Source: Chryseobacterium turcicum (GTDB lineage Bacteria; Bacteroidota; Bacteroidia; Flavobacteriales; Weeksellaceae). From it: a stretch of DNA of 64,000 bases. A program made the translations under genes and the position numbers. Where the stretch lies: NCBI RefSeq assembly GCF_021010565.1, contig NZ_JAJNAY010000002.1, positions 310,001 through 374,000 on the forward strand, given 5' to 3'. Position 1 is the first letter of the stretch, and each line of letters begins with the position of its first letter. The notes under the pieces are model-generated. The model saw only the letters and a program-made list of their open reading frames with translations. It was not told the origin of the DNA and ran no database searches. This document shows, one piece after another, positions 45,138-54,822 of the stretch.

Positions 45138-45166
45138 AAAAATCCGGATTTAATGTCCGGATTTTT
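45138..45166 (+). terminator. Terminator-like hairpin
   Basis: AAAAATCCGGA and TCCGGATTTTT are exact inverted repeats around a 7-nt loop, ~270 bp after the WG-repeat gene. Apart from this and the promoter region at 45194, I see nothing in the ~350-bp gap 44872-45222. Confidence 0.7.
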
Positions 45167-45193
45167 ACATTTCCATAAGCCGACAAAAAATTG

Positions 45194-45210
45194 TAAATTT
45201 GCATGCAAAT
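45194..45210 (+). promoter_or_regulatory. -7 box overlapping a 14-bp palindrome, upstream of transketolase
   Basis: TAAATTTG (45194-45201) overlaps ATTTGCATGCAAAT (45197-45210), a perfect 14-bp palindrome. The ATG is at 45223. The palindrome could be a repressor or activator site covering the transcription start; this is inferred. Confidence 0.5.
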
Positions 45211-45222
45211 AAATCCTAATAT

Positions 45223-46074
45223 ATGAGTAAAAGTATTGAAGAGCTGAAATCTCTTACAACACAAATCAGAAGAGACATTTTAAGAATGGTTCACGCTGTA
45301 AATTCGGGGCATCCAGGTGGAAGTTTGGGCTGTACTGAGTACTTCACAGCATTGTATGGTAAAGTAATGAACTACAATCTTCCATTCACCATGGAAGGTA
45401 AAAATGAAGATCACTTCTATCTTTCAAACGGACATATTTCGCCGGTTTTCTATTCTACTTTAGCTAGATTCGACTTCTTTCCAGTTGACGAGTTGAAAAC
45501 TTTCAGAAAATTAGATTCAAGATTACAGGGTCACCCAACGACTCACGAAGGTCTGGAAGGAGTAAGAATTGCTTCAGGATCTTTGGGACAAGGGCTTTCT
45601 GTAGCTTTAGGTGTTGCACAAGGAAAAAAATTAGACGGTGACCAATCTTTGGTATACTCTCTTCACGGAGACGGAGAATTGCAGGAAGGACAAATCTGGG
45701 AAGCTTTGATGTACGCTGCTGCCAACAAAGTAGACAACATTATTTCTACGATTGATTATAACGGACAGCAAATTGACGGAAGCACAGAAAATGTACTTTC
45801 TTTAGGAAATCTTCATGCAAAATTAGAATCTTTCGGATGGACAGTTTTGGAAGAGAAAAACGGTAACGACCTTGAAGCGGTAATTGCAATTTTAGAATTA
45901 GCAAAAACTGAAACAGGAAAAGGAAAACCAGTGGTAATTATCCTTCATACAGAAATGGGAGCTGGTGTAGACTTTATGATGGGAACTCACGCTTGGCATG
46001 GTAAAGCTCCAAATGACGAGCAATTGGATACCGCTTTCAAACAATTGTACCTAGAAGCTCCGGCAGATTATTAG
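45223..46074 (+). CDS. Transketolase, N-terminal subunit
   Basis: 283 aa covering the thiamine-diphosphate-binding part: HAVNSGHPGGSLGCTEYFTA, LQGHPTTHEGLEG, the ThDP motif SLHGDGELQEGQIWEALMYAA with NKVDNIISTIDYNGQQIDG. The C-terminal half is a separate gene 70 bp downstream. Together they act in the non-oxidative pentose phosphate pathway. Split transketolases are common in Bacteroidetes and archaea. A palindromic operator-like site lies upstream. Confidence 0.93.
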   Translation: MSKSIEELKSLTTQIRRDILRMVHAVNSGHPGGSLGCTEYFTALYGKVMNYNLPFTMEGKNEDHFYLSNGHISPVFYSTLARFDFFPVDELKTFRKLDSRLQGHPTTHEGLEGVRIASGSLGQGLSVALGVAQGKKLDGDQSLVYSLHGDGELQEGQIWEALMYAAANKVDNIISTIDYNGQQIDGSTENVLSLGNLHAKLESFGWTVLEEKNGNDLEAVIAILELAKTETGKGKPVVIILHTEMGAGVDFMMGTHAWHGKAPNDEQLDTAFKQLYLEAPADY

Positions 46075-46144
46075 TTATTAGTAATGAATAATTGGTAATA
46101 AGTAATTTTTCAATCCTTTAAATTTTTTAATCTTTAAATTAATA

Positions 46145-47089
46145 ATGAAATATACATATACAGAAAAAAAAGATACACGTTCAGGTTTTGGGGCTGGTTT
46201 AGCAGAATTGGCTGATAAAAACCCTAATGTTGTTGCATTGTGCGCAGACCTTATCGGTTCTTTGAAAATGGAAAAATTCATCGAAAAAGCTCCTGAAAGA
46301 TTTTACCAAGTGGGTATCGCAGAAGCTAATATGATGGGTCTTGCTGCAGGTTTGAGTATCACAGGAAAAATTCCTTTTACAGGAACTTTTGCTAACTTTT
46401 CTACATCAAGAGTGTATGACCAAATTCGTCAGTCAATCGCATATTCAGATAAAAACGTTAAAATTTGTGCTTCTCACGCAGGTCTTACTTTAGGAGAAGA
46501 CGGAGCAACGCACCAGGTTTTAGAAGACATCGGGATGATGAAAATGCTTCCTGGGATGACGGTAATTAATCCTTGTGATTACAACCAGACAAAAGCTGCT
46601 ACCTTGGCAATTGCAGATCACCACGGTCCTGTATATTTAAGATTCGGTAGACCAGCAGTTCCTGTTTTTATTCCGGAAGATATGCCTTTCGAGATTGGAA
46701 AAGGTATTCTTTTGCAGGAAGGAACTGATGTAACGATTGTTGCAACAGGTCACCTAGTTTGGGAATCTTTGGTTGCTGCTGAAGAACTTGAAAAAGAAGG
46801 TATTTCTTGTGAGGTCATCAACATCCACACCATTAAACCTCTAGATGAGGAAATCATCTTAAAATCTGTTGAAAAAACAGGAAAAATTGTAACTGCTGAA
46901 GAGCATAACTACTTAGGTGGTTTAGGAGAATCAGTAGCGGGAATGTTGGCAAGAAAAAGACCTACAAGACAGGAGTTCGTTGCGGTAAACGATACTTTCG
47001 GAGAGTCTGCTACACCAGCTGAATTAATGAAAAAATATAAGATTGACGCTGCAGCTGTAAAAGAAGCAGTGAAGAGAATTTTAGCATAA
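46145..47089 (+). CDS. Transketolase, C-terminal subunit
   Basis: 314 aa with the pyrimidine-binding domain ([31 protein letters not shown] with the catalytic Glu, [20 protein letters not shown]) and the C-terminal transketolase domain ([37 protein letters not shown]). It pairs with the N-terminal subunit 70 bp upstream to make one active enzyme. Followed by a strong terminator. Confidence 0.93.
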   Translation: MKYTYTEKKDTRSGFGAGLAELADKNPNVVALCADLIGSLKMEKFIEKAPERFYQVGIAEANMMGLAAGLSITGKIPFTGTFANFSTSRVYDQIRQSIAYSDKNVKICASHAGLTLGEDGATHQVLEDIGMMKMLPGMTVINPCDYNQTKAATLAIADHHGPVYLRFGRPAVPVFIPEDMPFEIGKGILLQEGTDVTIVATGHLVWESLVAAEELEKEGISCEVINIHTIKPLDEEIILKSVEKTGKIVTAEEHNYLGGLGESVAGMLARKRPTRQEFVAVNDTFGESATPAELMKKYKIDAAAVKEAVKRILA

Positions 47090-47108
47090 TCATTTCAATT
47101 GAAATCGA

Positions 47109-47140
47109 GAAAAGCATCCAAATTTTGGATGCTTTTTTTG
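47109..47140 (+). terminator. Transketolase operon terminator
   Basis: AAAAGCATCCAAA and TTTGGATGCTTTTTTT form a perfect stem-loop with a seven-T tail. Confidence 0.92.
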
Positions 47141-47154
47141 TTATGCTAAATCTA

Positions 47155-47245
47155 AACCATTAAGGTAAATTAAGATTTTAAGATTAGTTAAGTTTAATCA
47201 TATTGATTTTTATGCTTACCATTTTCTTAAATAATTTTTAATGGT
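47155..47245. repeat. MITE-like inverted-repeat element, family B
   Basis: AACCATTAAGGTAAATTAAG (from 47155) is opposed by CTTAAATAATTTTTAATGGT (47226-47245). The end sequence matches the element at 12598-12713. Confidence 0.6.
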
Positions 47246-47262
47246 AAAAATAAATTTTTAAA

Positions 47263-47652
47263 TTATCTGAAAAACTTCCACTTTGGGATAATTGCCAACA
47301 TTCCAAATCCTGTAAAAAGAAAAAGGTTGGTCACATCGGTGTATAAAAAGGTTGACAAATAATAGTTATGCATCAGGAAGTGAAAAATCAATAAGACAGG
47401 AAAAGCAAACATCCCTATTTTTTTATAAAAAAACATCAGAACAAGGCTTATCGCCATCAACGTATCGATAGAAAAAATTACATAGAAGTACCATCTCGGT
47501 ATATTGAGGTATTCATGCTGAAGGTATTCGTCAACGTCTATGCCTAGACCCATAACGGTAAATAGCAGCAGAGAAGCCAGTGCTAAAATAAAACCCCATC
47601 CTTTCTTCGGATCTGCATCAAAATAACTGTATTCTTTATATTCCTTTTCCAT
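47263..47652 (-). CDS. Small integral membrane protein
   Basis: 129 aa with four hydrophobic segments: about residues 19-38 (WGFILALASLLLFTVMGLGI), 53-74 (RWYFYVIFSIDTLMAISLVL), 80-98 and 106-123. The N-terminus is short and charged (MEKEYKEYSYFDADPKK). I do not recognise a family; it is a single gene between the family-B repeat and the Lrp gene. Confidence 0.7.
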   Translation of the reverse strand: MEKEYKEYSYFDADPKKGWGFILALASLLLFTVMGLGIDVDEYLQHEYLNIPRWYFYVIFSIDTLMAISLVLMFFYKKIGMFAFPVLLIFHFLMHNYYLSTFLYTDVTNLFLFTGFGMLAIIPKWKFFR

Positions 47653-47720
47653 AGTGCAAAAATAAAGAACTTATGAATGACTTCATAAGTTCTTTGGTAT
47701 TTATATCGTCTAAAATTTGA

Positions 47721-48191
47721 TTAAATCGAGATTGCGTTGATCAATCTGTTTTTATCGCTTAAGAATTCTTCCATAGAGATCATAGATTCAGTTCTCATTA
47801 CGTCCTGAATGTCATCAATCTGATAGATGATTCTTTTTGCGTCGTTTGTATTTTTAGCTCTTACCTTACAGAAGATGTTGTATTTTCCTGAGATAACACT
47901 CGCTTCTATAACATTTGGAATTGTTCCCAACTCTTTCAAAACCTCTTGCGTACGGTTTGATTTTGTTAAAAGAATTCCGATAAAAGCGGTGAAATGGTAA
48001 TCTAGTTTACCATAATCAAGATTAAGAGATGATCCTAAAATAATACCTGCATCTTCCATTTTCTTCACTCTTACGTGAATTGTACCCGCAGAAACGTCCA
48101 TCTGCTTAGCAATTTCTGTAAAAGGCATTCTTGTGTTTTCTACTAAGAAATCAAGAATTTTCTTGTCTATTTCGTCCAGTTGATAGTTCAT
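47721..48191 (-). CDS. Lrp/AsnC-family transcriptional regulator
   Basis: 156 aa. The helix-turn-helix at ~4-55 is YQLDEIDKKILDFLVENTRM ... TEIAKQMDVSAGTIHVRVKK. The ligand-binding RAM domain follows (DYHFTAFIGILLTKSNRTQE, IEASVISGKYNIFCKVRAKN). It probably responds to an amino acid. A -7-like box lies 46 bp upstream. Neighbouring genes do not suggest the target. Confidence 0.93.
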   Translation of the reverse strand: MNYQLDEIDKKILDFLVENTRMPFTEIAKQMDVSAGTIHVRVKKMEDAGIILGSSLNLDYGKLDYHFTAFIGILLTKSNRTQEVLKELGTIPNVIEASVISGKYNIFCKVRAKNTNDAKRIIYQIDDIQDVMRTESMISMEEFLSDKNRLINAISI

Positions 48192-48236
48192 ATATAGTGA
48201 AATTATATTTTTCGTAAAAAATCCATAAATTTTTTA

Positions 48237-48244
48237 CAAAATTA
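48237..48244 (-). promoter_or_regulatory. -7 box (TAATTTTG) upstream of Lrp/AsnC gene
   Basis: Exact TAnnTTTG on the minus strand, 46 nt before the start at 48191. Confidence 0.4.
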
Positions 48245-48320
48245 AAAAAAATAATTAAACTAAAAAAATAATATCAAACATTAACAATAATTAACACGTA
48301 TGATAAAAATCATTAAAAAT

Positions 48321-51300
48321 TTACGGGTTTTTGCCACTTGATTTTACAGAATCTGTTTTTATTTCAGTTTCAGAAGGAGGTAACTTTTTGTCTTTTTTCT
48401 TCTTTTTGAATAAAGAATTGAAGCTTTTACTCCAAACAATACCTCCACCATACGCTTGATTTGCAGAACCATTCGTACCTACAGTTCCTACACCCATCCC
48501 GATGTTCGTTGGTTTAGAATAGCCTCTCAAGACCAATGTACCATCATTTTTCTTAGAAATATCATATTCTACCGACCCTTCACCAGAAAGATAGTTATTG
48601 CTCGTGCTTTCTGTCTTAGAAAGTGGAATTCCCAAGCCTGTTTTCACCGTAACTCGTGGTGATAAATCAAAGCTAACCCCTGCATTCGCTCGATCTCCGG
48701 CATTAGCAAGCTGATCATTTCCTTTTACGTAATTCAAATCAATTTGAAATTCGTTACTCATAGTATTCAAAACTGAGCCAAGCTGTTTCAAAATCAAATT
48801 ATAACCGGAAGATTCTGCCACATCGGCAGCATTGAAGGTTAGCCCACTCGAGTTGGTTACATTAAACATATTAAGCAAAAGTATTGAGCTAAACTGTAAA
48901 ACATTTTCACCTTCCGACTGATTAATTTTTGCGGCTAAAGTCTCTTTTACCTGGCTTGAAACATCAAGAGCAGTAACATTTAATGCAATTTTCGGATCGG
49001 TAAGTGTATTGGTAATATGGGTTTGAAGAAGAATACTTATAGGTTGCAGCTGCCCCATATTAAGATAATCCCCTGCATTAGAAACCATTCTTACATAGTT
49101 TGCAGTGATATCCAATGAAGGCTTCATCGCATCACCATCCCAACGAATACTACTGTTTTTTTGAATTTGGAAAGTTCTGTTTAAGATTGCTTTAGAGATG
49201 AAAGTTCCATTATCTACCAAATACGATCCGTTCATGCCGATATTTCCCTGTCTGTTCATTTGGAACCTCAGATTATTTGCCATTCCTTTCACGGTAATAT
49301 TTCCCACATCATCACCTACCAGAACGTTTACCGTTGTCCCTTTATCAACATCCAGACTAAAATCGATATTCATATTGGCTCCGCTTCGCTTCTTTTCATC
49401 TAAAGTTACCAAACCATCTTTTCCTTCTTTTAAAAACCTCAGCATTTTAAACTCTTCAACATTGGAAGTCGAACTTGAATTGAAAGTAAATGTACTCCCA
49501 TTTAAAGCTTTCATATTAGGCGTAGAAAGATTTAAAGCAGAAACAGGTCCGTCAACATATAAATCACCTTGTCCGTAAACTCTTCCCCAAAACAAATCGT
49601 AATCTTTTTGAGTTGTATTAAGCATCAATAAATTATCGGCTCTCATTACGAGGTTGACTCCCATTGATGATAGCGTCTCAAACTGTATCGCCCCAGAAAT
49701 CGTTCCCTGAGAATTATTTCGTCCATCATGAACGCCAATATTATTTAAAATCGCTAAACCTTTAGAAAGCGGAATTACGGTATCATCAAATGAATAATCT
49801 ACTCCCGTAAATAATAATTTTAAGCCAAATTCTTTTAAAGCAATATCACCACTGTAATCTAGATTTTTAAGAGTTCCATTAATTTTTAAATCTCCGGTTG
49901 CTTTTCCTCTTAGATTCCCAAAAATCGTTTGTACAAATTGTTGGGTAAAAGCCAAATCAAAATCTCGTAATTCTGTAGTTAAATCTATTGTTGGCGATGG
50001 TGTATTGTTATTAACCGTTCCGGTAAGATGCAGATTATTATTTCCAATTACTCCAGCTGAAGCTACTCTTACATCTACATCATAAACATTCAGAGAAAAA
50101 CCATTTACAGCAGAAATCGTCACATCTCCCATATCATTACCATTCATCATGATATTATCAACGGTAAGATCTACCAATGGCTGCAAAGTGCTTTTATCCA
50201 TTTTTATTTTCACATTACCATTAGCCAAACCTTTGATATCCATTGGGTTTCCACCCGACTGCATTTCTAAAATCTTTTCTATGGCAAAATTCTGAACTTC
50301 GGCATCTACATAAAAATCTTTGGCCGATTTAAAAATAGATTCATTAATCAACAATGAACTTTCATCCGAATAAATTTTCAAATTCTTGACTTCAAAATCA
50401 GATGTTTTTCTGCGATAACTTATATAATGATCAAGCTCAGGGCTAGTATCTATCGCCCATTTTACGTTATTCAAATCAACTTCAGTAGGTTCAAATCTAA
50501 AGATATAATCACCTTCAGGATTGGTAGACTGGTTAAAATTAATTGCATAATTTTTTAGATTGTCATTCAGCTCGTCTTCCGGATTTCCGTGTTTAAAACT
50601 GGTTGCGATTCTTAAAACTGAATTATTATCGTTTTTACCCGTAAGTATTACATCTTTCAGGATATTTTTATTGTATTCTAACCTGCTTATTTTTGCGTAA
50701 AGTTGCTGTTCGGTATTTGCGGTGTTAATTCTTACCATCACACTATCAACCATTGCGCTATCTCTTGTAACTACTACTCTATCATCAATTTTATAATCAG
50801 GATTAGCTTCTGCCAAAGCACGGTCTGCTTCGGTAATCTCCTCCTTTTTTGTCATGATATATTTTAGAGAAGCGGCATCAAGATTTAAAATTAAATTATT
50901 TGAATTTCCATCATATTCTCCTTCCACTTTTGCACCTTGCGGAAGTTTCAAATCAGGCATAAAATAAGCAACCAAACCTTGTTCAACGTCAAAATTCATT
51001 GCAAAGGTCTGTCCGCCGTATAATTTTCTAGGCTCGGGTCCTACTAAAATTTTCCCTAAACCATTCTCAACCATTCCTGCCAAATCGGCAAGATTATATT
51101 TCCCTGAAATTTTTCCGTTTACAGCGCCCGGTGCATCTACCAAAATAGAACGCTCCCCGCCTTCTACAAAGGTTTTTAATTTAGCATTCGGAATATGATA
51201 TTTTTGTTCTGCCGTTGCAAAATTCACATTAAAAGCCTCTACATCCAAATTCAAATCATTCAGGGTCGACATCGCCATTTTACCATTTACTCTGCCACTT

Positions 51301-53117
51301 ACAACCTGACTTCCGGCTTTGTCGGTAAAATAATTCATATTAAGATAAGCAACATCAGCGTCTACATTGGCAGAAATTCTTGAGGTACTAAAATCGATTA
51401 AACCTTTTACAGTCGCTTTTGCCTGCTCATCATTCACTGTAATCAAACCGTTGTATTTTTTATGATCTAAAAGACCATCCAACACCACATTATTGATTTC
51501 TTTATTCATGATTTCGATGCTTGAAATCTGAGATTTCGTACTCAAACGCATCGTATTCACATCAAAGCTTTGCCCGCCTAAATTGAATTTACCCGAAATT
51601 AAACCCACCGCTTTACTTTTGGTAATAACGGAAGTATTTAAGTCGTTCACTTCAGCGTATCCTTTATATTTAGGTAAAGCGGAGCTATAATCAGTTAAAG
51701 AGAAATTAGAGATTTTTGCCTGCCCGATTCCTGTCATCAGATTTCCTGAAGAAACTAAAACCTGTTTTGGGGTAACTTTTGCAGTTCCATTATATTTTAA
51801 TTTACCAAAATCGTCTGCAAAGTTTTTCATCTTTGAAGAAACGAAATTGGGCATCATTGCTTTTAAATCTTTGTAAGTAAAATCTGCAGAAAGATCATTG
51901 GTTTCGATTAAAAAATTACCTTTCAGTAAATCTTTAGCTTTCAGTTTTTTGGTCGCAATATTTACACTCGGATTTCTGATGAGAAAGTTTTCCAAAGTGA
52001 AATTATTCAAAGGCCCCGTCATTTTTCCGCTTGCATTAAACGGAATAAAATTATCCCAATTGGTGACAAAATAAGAGATGTCGTAACCACTTATTTGGCT
52101 TCCCAATTTCATATTCATATCCCATTTTACTTTGTTGGTAAAATCTGCCCATGAACCTTTATGTAAATTAAATTTAATGTCTCCCTGAAGAAGAGAATGG
52201 TCGGTATTTAAAGTCAAATCTCCCAAAGCTAGAAAATCTTCGGTCATCGAAAAGTCTGTAGAAAAGGTTTCTACAAAATGAGATTTCCCCCATCTTTTGG
52301 TGATGAATGTAAAATTATCAATCCGTGCATCGATGTTGACTCCGTTTACTTTTACTTTTGGCGCAATAAGGCTAACGTTAGTTGCCGTTAACCATTTTCC
52401 AGGTTCTCCCGGTGAGTTTTGATTAATAATAGAAACTTTAGAATTTAAAATCTCCAGACGTGCATTCAGTTGAAAAGGAGGTTTTTTGGGATCTCTCTTT
52501 TTTCCACTGTCAAAAAGTTGTGTAAAACGGATGAAATTTGAAATACTGTCACCTTTATACGTAATAACTTTTATATCAGCATCATTAAGCGTCAACCCGT
52601 CAAAACTTAAAGAATTGTGTTTTCCAATGTTGGTGGCTAATGAAAACCAGTCAGAATTGGCTTTAAATTCTCTAACCTTAATAAAGTCTAAATTCTTATA
52701 ATCTTTTATTTTTAAACCTTTAATGATAACATCTCCAAAAAAATCAACCTCAACACTTTCGGTAGACATTTTGGCCTTAAAATCTCTATTTACGATTTGT
52801 AAAGCCTGATCAGCAGCCCATCTTTTGGTAACCGGTAGATTAATAGCAATCAAAACAACAACGATGATAGAAAAGAGTGTCCAGAAAAGAAATAATAATA
52901 ATTTTGCCCACCAAGAATAGCTCACCACGTCTTTTGCAGCCTGTTTACCAAACTCTTGCGCAGTATCTATCGGATGATTTATAGCGTCTGAGGCCAATTC
53001 AGAAGCTTCCTTCACTGTCTCCTGAACATTTTCTACGGTCTTCTGCACCTGATCTCCCAGATTTTCAGCTACCGATTTTTTGTTCTCATTTTCGTTATTA
53101 TTCTCTAACTTTGCCAT
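48321..53117 (-). CDS. tamB: TamB-like translocation/assembly module protein
   Basis: 1598 aa from the Met at 53117 (MAKLENNNENENKKSVAENL). A frame extension to 53219 would run into the divergent tsaD gene and is rejected. The N-terminal ~65 residues are an amphipathic helix-rich stretch (QVQKTVENVQETVKEASELA), then one transmembrane helix (about 72-95; LLLFLFWTLFSIIVVVLIAI). A very long repetitive beta-rich body follows, and the C-terminal ~400 residues match the DUF490/TamB domain (VQFETLSSMGVNLVMRADN ... GSYLVDNGTFI, VSFDLSPRVTVKTGLGI). It probably forms a periplasmic lipid-transport or outer-membrane assembly bridge. It starts 4 bp from tsaD, divergently. Confidence 0.85.
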   Translation of the reverse strand: MAKLENNNENENKKSVAENLGDQVQKTVENVQETVKEASELASDAINHPIDTAQEFGKQAAKDVVSYSWWAKLLLFLFWTLFSIIVVVLIAINLPVTKRWAADQALQIVNRDFKAKMSTESVEVDFFGDVIIKGLKIKDYKNLDFIKVREFKANSDWFSLATNIGKHNSLSFDGLTLNDADIKVITYKGDSISNFIRFTQLFDSGKKRDPKKPPFQLNARLEILNSKVSIINQNSPGEPGKWLTATNVSLIAPKVKVNGVNIDARIDNFTFITKRWGKSHFVETFSTDFSMTEDFLALGDLTLNTDHSLLQGDIKFNLHKGSWADFTNKVKWDMNMKLGSQISGYDISYFVTNWDNFIPFNASGKMTGPLNNFTLENFLIRNPSVNIATKKLKAKDLLKGNFLIETNDLSADFTYKDLKAMMPNFVSSKMKNFADDFGKLKYNGTAKVTPKQVLVSSGNLMTGIGQAKISNFSLTDYSSALPKYKGYAEVNDLNTSVITKSKAVGLISGKFNLGGQSFDVNTMRLSTKSQISSIEIMNKEINNVVLDGLLDHKKYNGLITVNDEQAKATVKGLIDFSTSRISANVDADVAYLNMNYFTDKAGSQVVSGRVNGKMAMSTLNDLNLDVEAFNVNFATAEQKYHIPNAKLKTFVEGGERSILVDAPGAVNGKISGKYNLADLAGMVENGLGKILVGPEPRKLYGGQTFAMNFDVEQGLVAYFMPDLKLPQGAKVEGEYDGNSNNLILNLDAASLKYIMTKKEEITEADRALAEANPDYKIDDRVVVTRDSAMVDSVMVRINTANTEQQLYAKISRLEYNKNILKDVILTGKNDNNSVLRIATSFKHGNPEDELNDNLKNYAINFNQSTNPEGDYIFRFEPTEVDLNNVKWAIDTSPELDHYISYRRKTSDFEVKNLKIYSDESSLLINESIFKSAKDFYVDAEVQNFAIEKILEMQSGGNPMDIKGLANGNVKIKMDKSTLQPLVDLTVDNIMMNGNDMGDVTISAVNGFSLNVYDVDVRVASAGVIGNNNLHLTGTVNNNTPSPTIDLTTELRDFDLAFTQQFVQTIFGNLRGKATGDLKINGTLKNLDYSGDIALKEFGLKLLFTGVDYSFDDTVIPLSKGLAILNNIGVHDGRNNSQGTISGAIQFETLSSMGVNLVMRADNLLMLNTTQKDYDLFWGRVYGQGDLYVDGPVSALNLSTPNMKALNGSTFTFNSSSTSNVEEFKMLRFLKEGKDGLVTLDEKKRSGANMNIDFSLDVDKGTTVNVLVGDDVGNITVKGMANNLRFQMNRQGNIGMNGSYLVDNGTFISKAILNRTFQIQKNSSIRWDGDAMKPSLDITANYVRMVSNAGDYLNMGQLQPISILLQTHITNTLTDPKIALNVTALDVSSQVKETLAAKINQSEGENVLQFSSILLLNMFNVTNSSGLTFNAADVAESSGYNLILKQLGSVLNTMSNEFQIDLNYVKGNDQLANAGDRANAGVSFDLSPRVTVKTGLGIPLSKTESTSNNYLSGEGSVEYDISKKNDGTLVLRGYSKPTNIGMGVGTVGTNGSANQAYGGGIVWSKSFNSLFKKKKKDKKLPPSETEIKTDSVKSSGKNP
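53106..53113 (+). promoter_or_regulatory. -7 box (TAACTTTG) for tsaD inside the tamB start
   Basis: Exact TAACTTTG nine bases before the tsaD ATG (53122), so the transcript would have a very short leader. A TTG lies ~23 bp further upstream. The box lies within the first codons of the divergent tamB gene. Confidence 0.55.
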
Positions 53118-53121
53118 TATT

Positions 53122-54138
53122 ATGAGCGACTCTATAATTTTAGGTATCGAATCATCTTGTGATGACACTTCAGCAGCTATTATCAAAGGAAATTCTATTC
53201 TTTCAAACATTGCAGCCAATCAGGAAATCCACAAAGAATATGGTGGTGTAGTTCCCGAGCTGGCTTCACGTGCCCATCAGCAGAATATCATTCCTGTTGT
53301 TGAAAAATCTATACTTAAAGCAAATATACAACAAAATGCAATTTCTGCCATAGGCTTTACGAGAGGTCCCGGACTTTTGGGTTCTCTTCTTGTAGGAACC
53401 TCTTTTGCCAAGTCGCTTGCGATGAGTTTAGATGTTCCTTTAATAGAAGTAAATCACCTTCAGGCGCATATTTTAGCGCATTTCATTGACGATGCAAATC
53501 CTATGCCGCCAAACTTTCCGTTTTTGTGCCTTACCGTAAGTGGTGGACACACCATGATTGTCTTGGTAAAAGATTATTTCGACATGGAAGTTATTGGTAA
53601 AACGATTGACGATGCAGCCGGCGAAGCTTTTGATAAAATCGGGAAAATTTTCAATTTAGACTATCCTGCAGGCCCTATTATTGACCGATTGGCAAAAGAA
53701 GGAAATCCCGATGCGTTTAAATTTAATAAACCTAGATTAGACAACTACGATTACTCTTTCAGCGGTATTAAAACTTCAGTTCTTTATTTTATTCAGAAAG
53801 AAGTAAGAAAAAACCCTGATTTCATTAAAGAAAATATGAATGATTTGTGTGCTTCGGTTCAGAAATGCATTATCGAAATTTTAATGAATAAATTAGAAAA
53901 AGCAGCGAAAGATTTAGAAATAAAAGAAGTGGCGATTGCCGGTGGAGTTTCTGCCAATTCTGCTTTGAGAAAAGCAATGCAGGATAATCACGAAAAACTG
54001 GGGTGGAATATTTACATTCCAAAATTTGAATATACAACCGATAATGCAGCGATGATTGCGATGGTTGCTCAATTGAAGTTCGAAAGTGGAGAATTTACAG
54101 ATTTACGAACTACGGCAACCTCGAAATACGATTTATAA
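53122..54138 (+). CDS. tsaD: tRNA N6-adenosine threonylcarbamoyltransferase
   Basis: 338 aa from the ATG at 53122 (MSDSIILGIESSCDDTSAAI); an upstream in-frame Met at 53080 lies inside tamB. Family hallmarks: the ASKHA-type start, metal-binding EVNHLQAHILAHF (HxxxH), VSGGHTMIVLVKDYFDMEVI, AAGEAFDKIGKIFNLDYPAG. It installs the threonylcarbamoyl group of t6A37 on ANN-decoding tRNAs, together with TsaB and TsaE (not in this window). The gene starts 4 bp from tamB on the opposite strand. Confidence 0.95.
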   Translation: MSDSIILGIESSCDDTSAAIIKGNSILSNIAANQEIHKEYGGVVPELASRAHQQNIIPVVEKSILKANIQQNAISAIGFTRGPGLLGSLLVGTSFAKSLAMSLDVPLIEVNHLQAHILAHFIDDANPMPPNFPFLCLTVSGGHTMIVLVKDYFDMEVIGKTIDDAAGEAFDKIGKIFNLDYPAGPIIDRLAKEGNPDAFKFNKPRLDNYDYSFSGIKTSVLYFIQKEVRKNPDFIKENMNDLCASVQKCIIEILMNKLEKAAKDLEIKEVAIAGGVSANSALRKAMQDNHEKLGWNIYIPKFEYTTDNAAMIAMVAQLKFESGEFTDLRTTATSKYDL

Positions 54139-54148
54139 TTTTTTTTTC

Positions 54149-54288
54149 ACCGCAAAAGATACAAAAGAAATTATTGAAAACATTAGAAATTCAAAAGTTT
54201 ACAAAATGTAACTCCCTTGTTTACTAGCTGTTTTGTAAGCTTTTAAATAGCTGAAATTCACGCAAAATCTTTTGTTTCTTTTGCGGTT
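54149..54288. repeat. MITE-like inverted-repeat element, family A
   Basis: ACCGCAAAAGATACAAAAG (54149-54167) is opposed by CTTTTGTTTCTTTTGCGGT (54269-54287); the inverted ends agree at 18 of 19 positions. The ~100-bp interior is non-coding. Its ends match the element at 31438-31594. It occupies the gap between tsaD and the next gene. Confidence 0.75.
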
Positions 54289-54333
54289 AATATCATTCCA
54301 ATAAAAATAACGACTTAACATAAACATCTACAG

Positions 54334-54744
54334 ATGAAAATACTATTAGAAGAAAAAGTACTGGGAACGCAATCTAAAAAGAACTCAAAATATTATTGGG
54401 TTTTGGAAACGATTACCGGAAAAAATGAAGTAAGCGAACAATCTGAAGAGGATGATTATCTAATGGTGAGCTCAGAAATTGGATATATTCAAAATATAAA
54501 AGAAGAAATTATTGAAAAAATAAATTCTGAAAATGTTTTTAGCTTTGATTTTGAGCCAAAAGAAGGAGATTATTTATCCATCAAAAATAATTTAAGAAAG
54601 AATGAGTATCTGAATATGATTTTCATGAATAACGTTTGGGTTGAGGAAGTTTATATGTGTTCTTACCGTGATTGTGAAGGTGATATTTACTCTACAATAA
54701 AAACGGGAGTGGCATTTATAAGTGAAAATGAAATATTCTTCTAA
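54334..54744 (+). CDS. Small protein of unknown function
   Basis: 136 aa, acidic, no signal peptide or membrane segment. Sequence begins MKILLEEKVLGTQSKKNSKY and contains VWVEEVYMCSYRDCEGDIYS near the C-terminus. It resembles small cytoplasmic alpha/beta proteins sometimes annotated as immunity-like or DUF, but I cannot assign a family. It lies between tsaD and rsmE on the plus strand. Confidence 0.6.
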   Translation: MKILLEEKVLGTQSKKNSKYYWVLETITGKNEVSEQSEEDDYLMVSSEIGYIQNIKEEIIEKINSENVFSFDFEPKEGDYLSIKNNLRKNEYLNMIFMNNVWVEEVYMCSYRDCEGDIYSTIKTGVAFISENEIFF

Positions 54745-54822
54745 AATATTCTTCTAAAAGATTCTGCAACAGTATCAGGTTGTTTACTTTGTAAAACTTA
54801 AGCACATTCTAAATATTTATCT

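Noticed and set aside
53118..53219. N-terminal extension of tamB
   Set aside because: It covers the start of tsaD in the opposite direction, while the Met at 53117 begins a typical tamB N-terminus.
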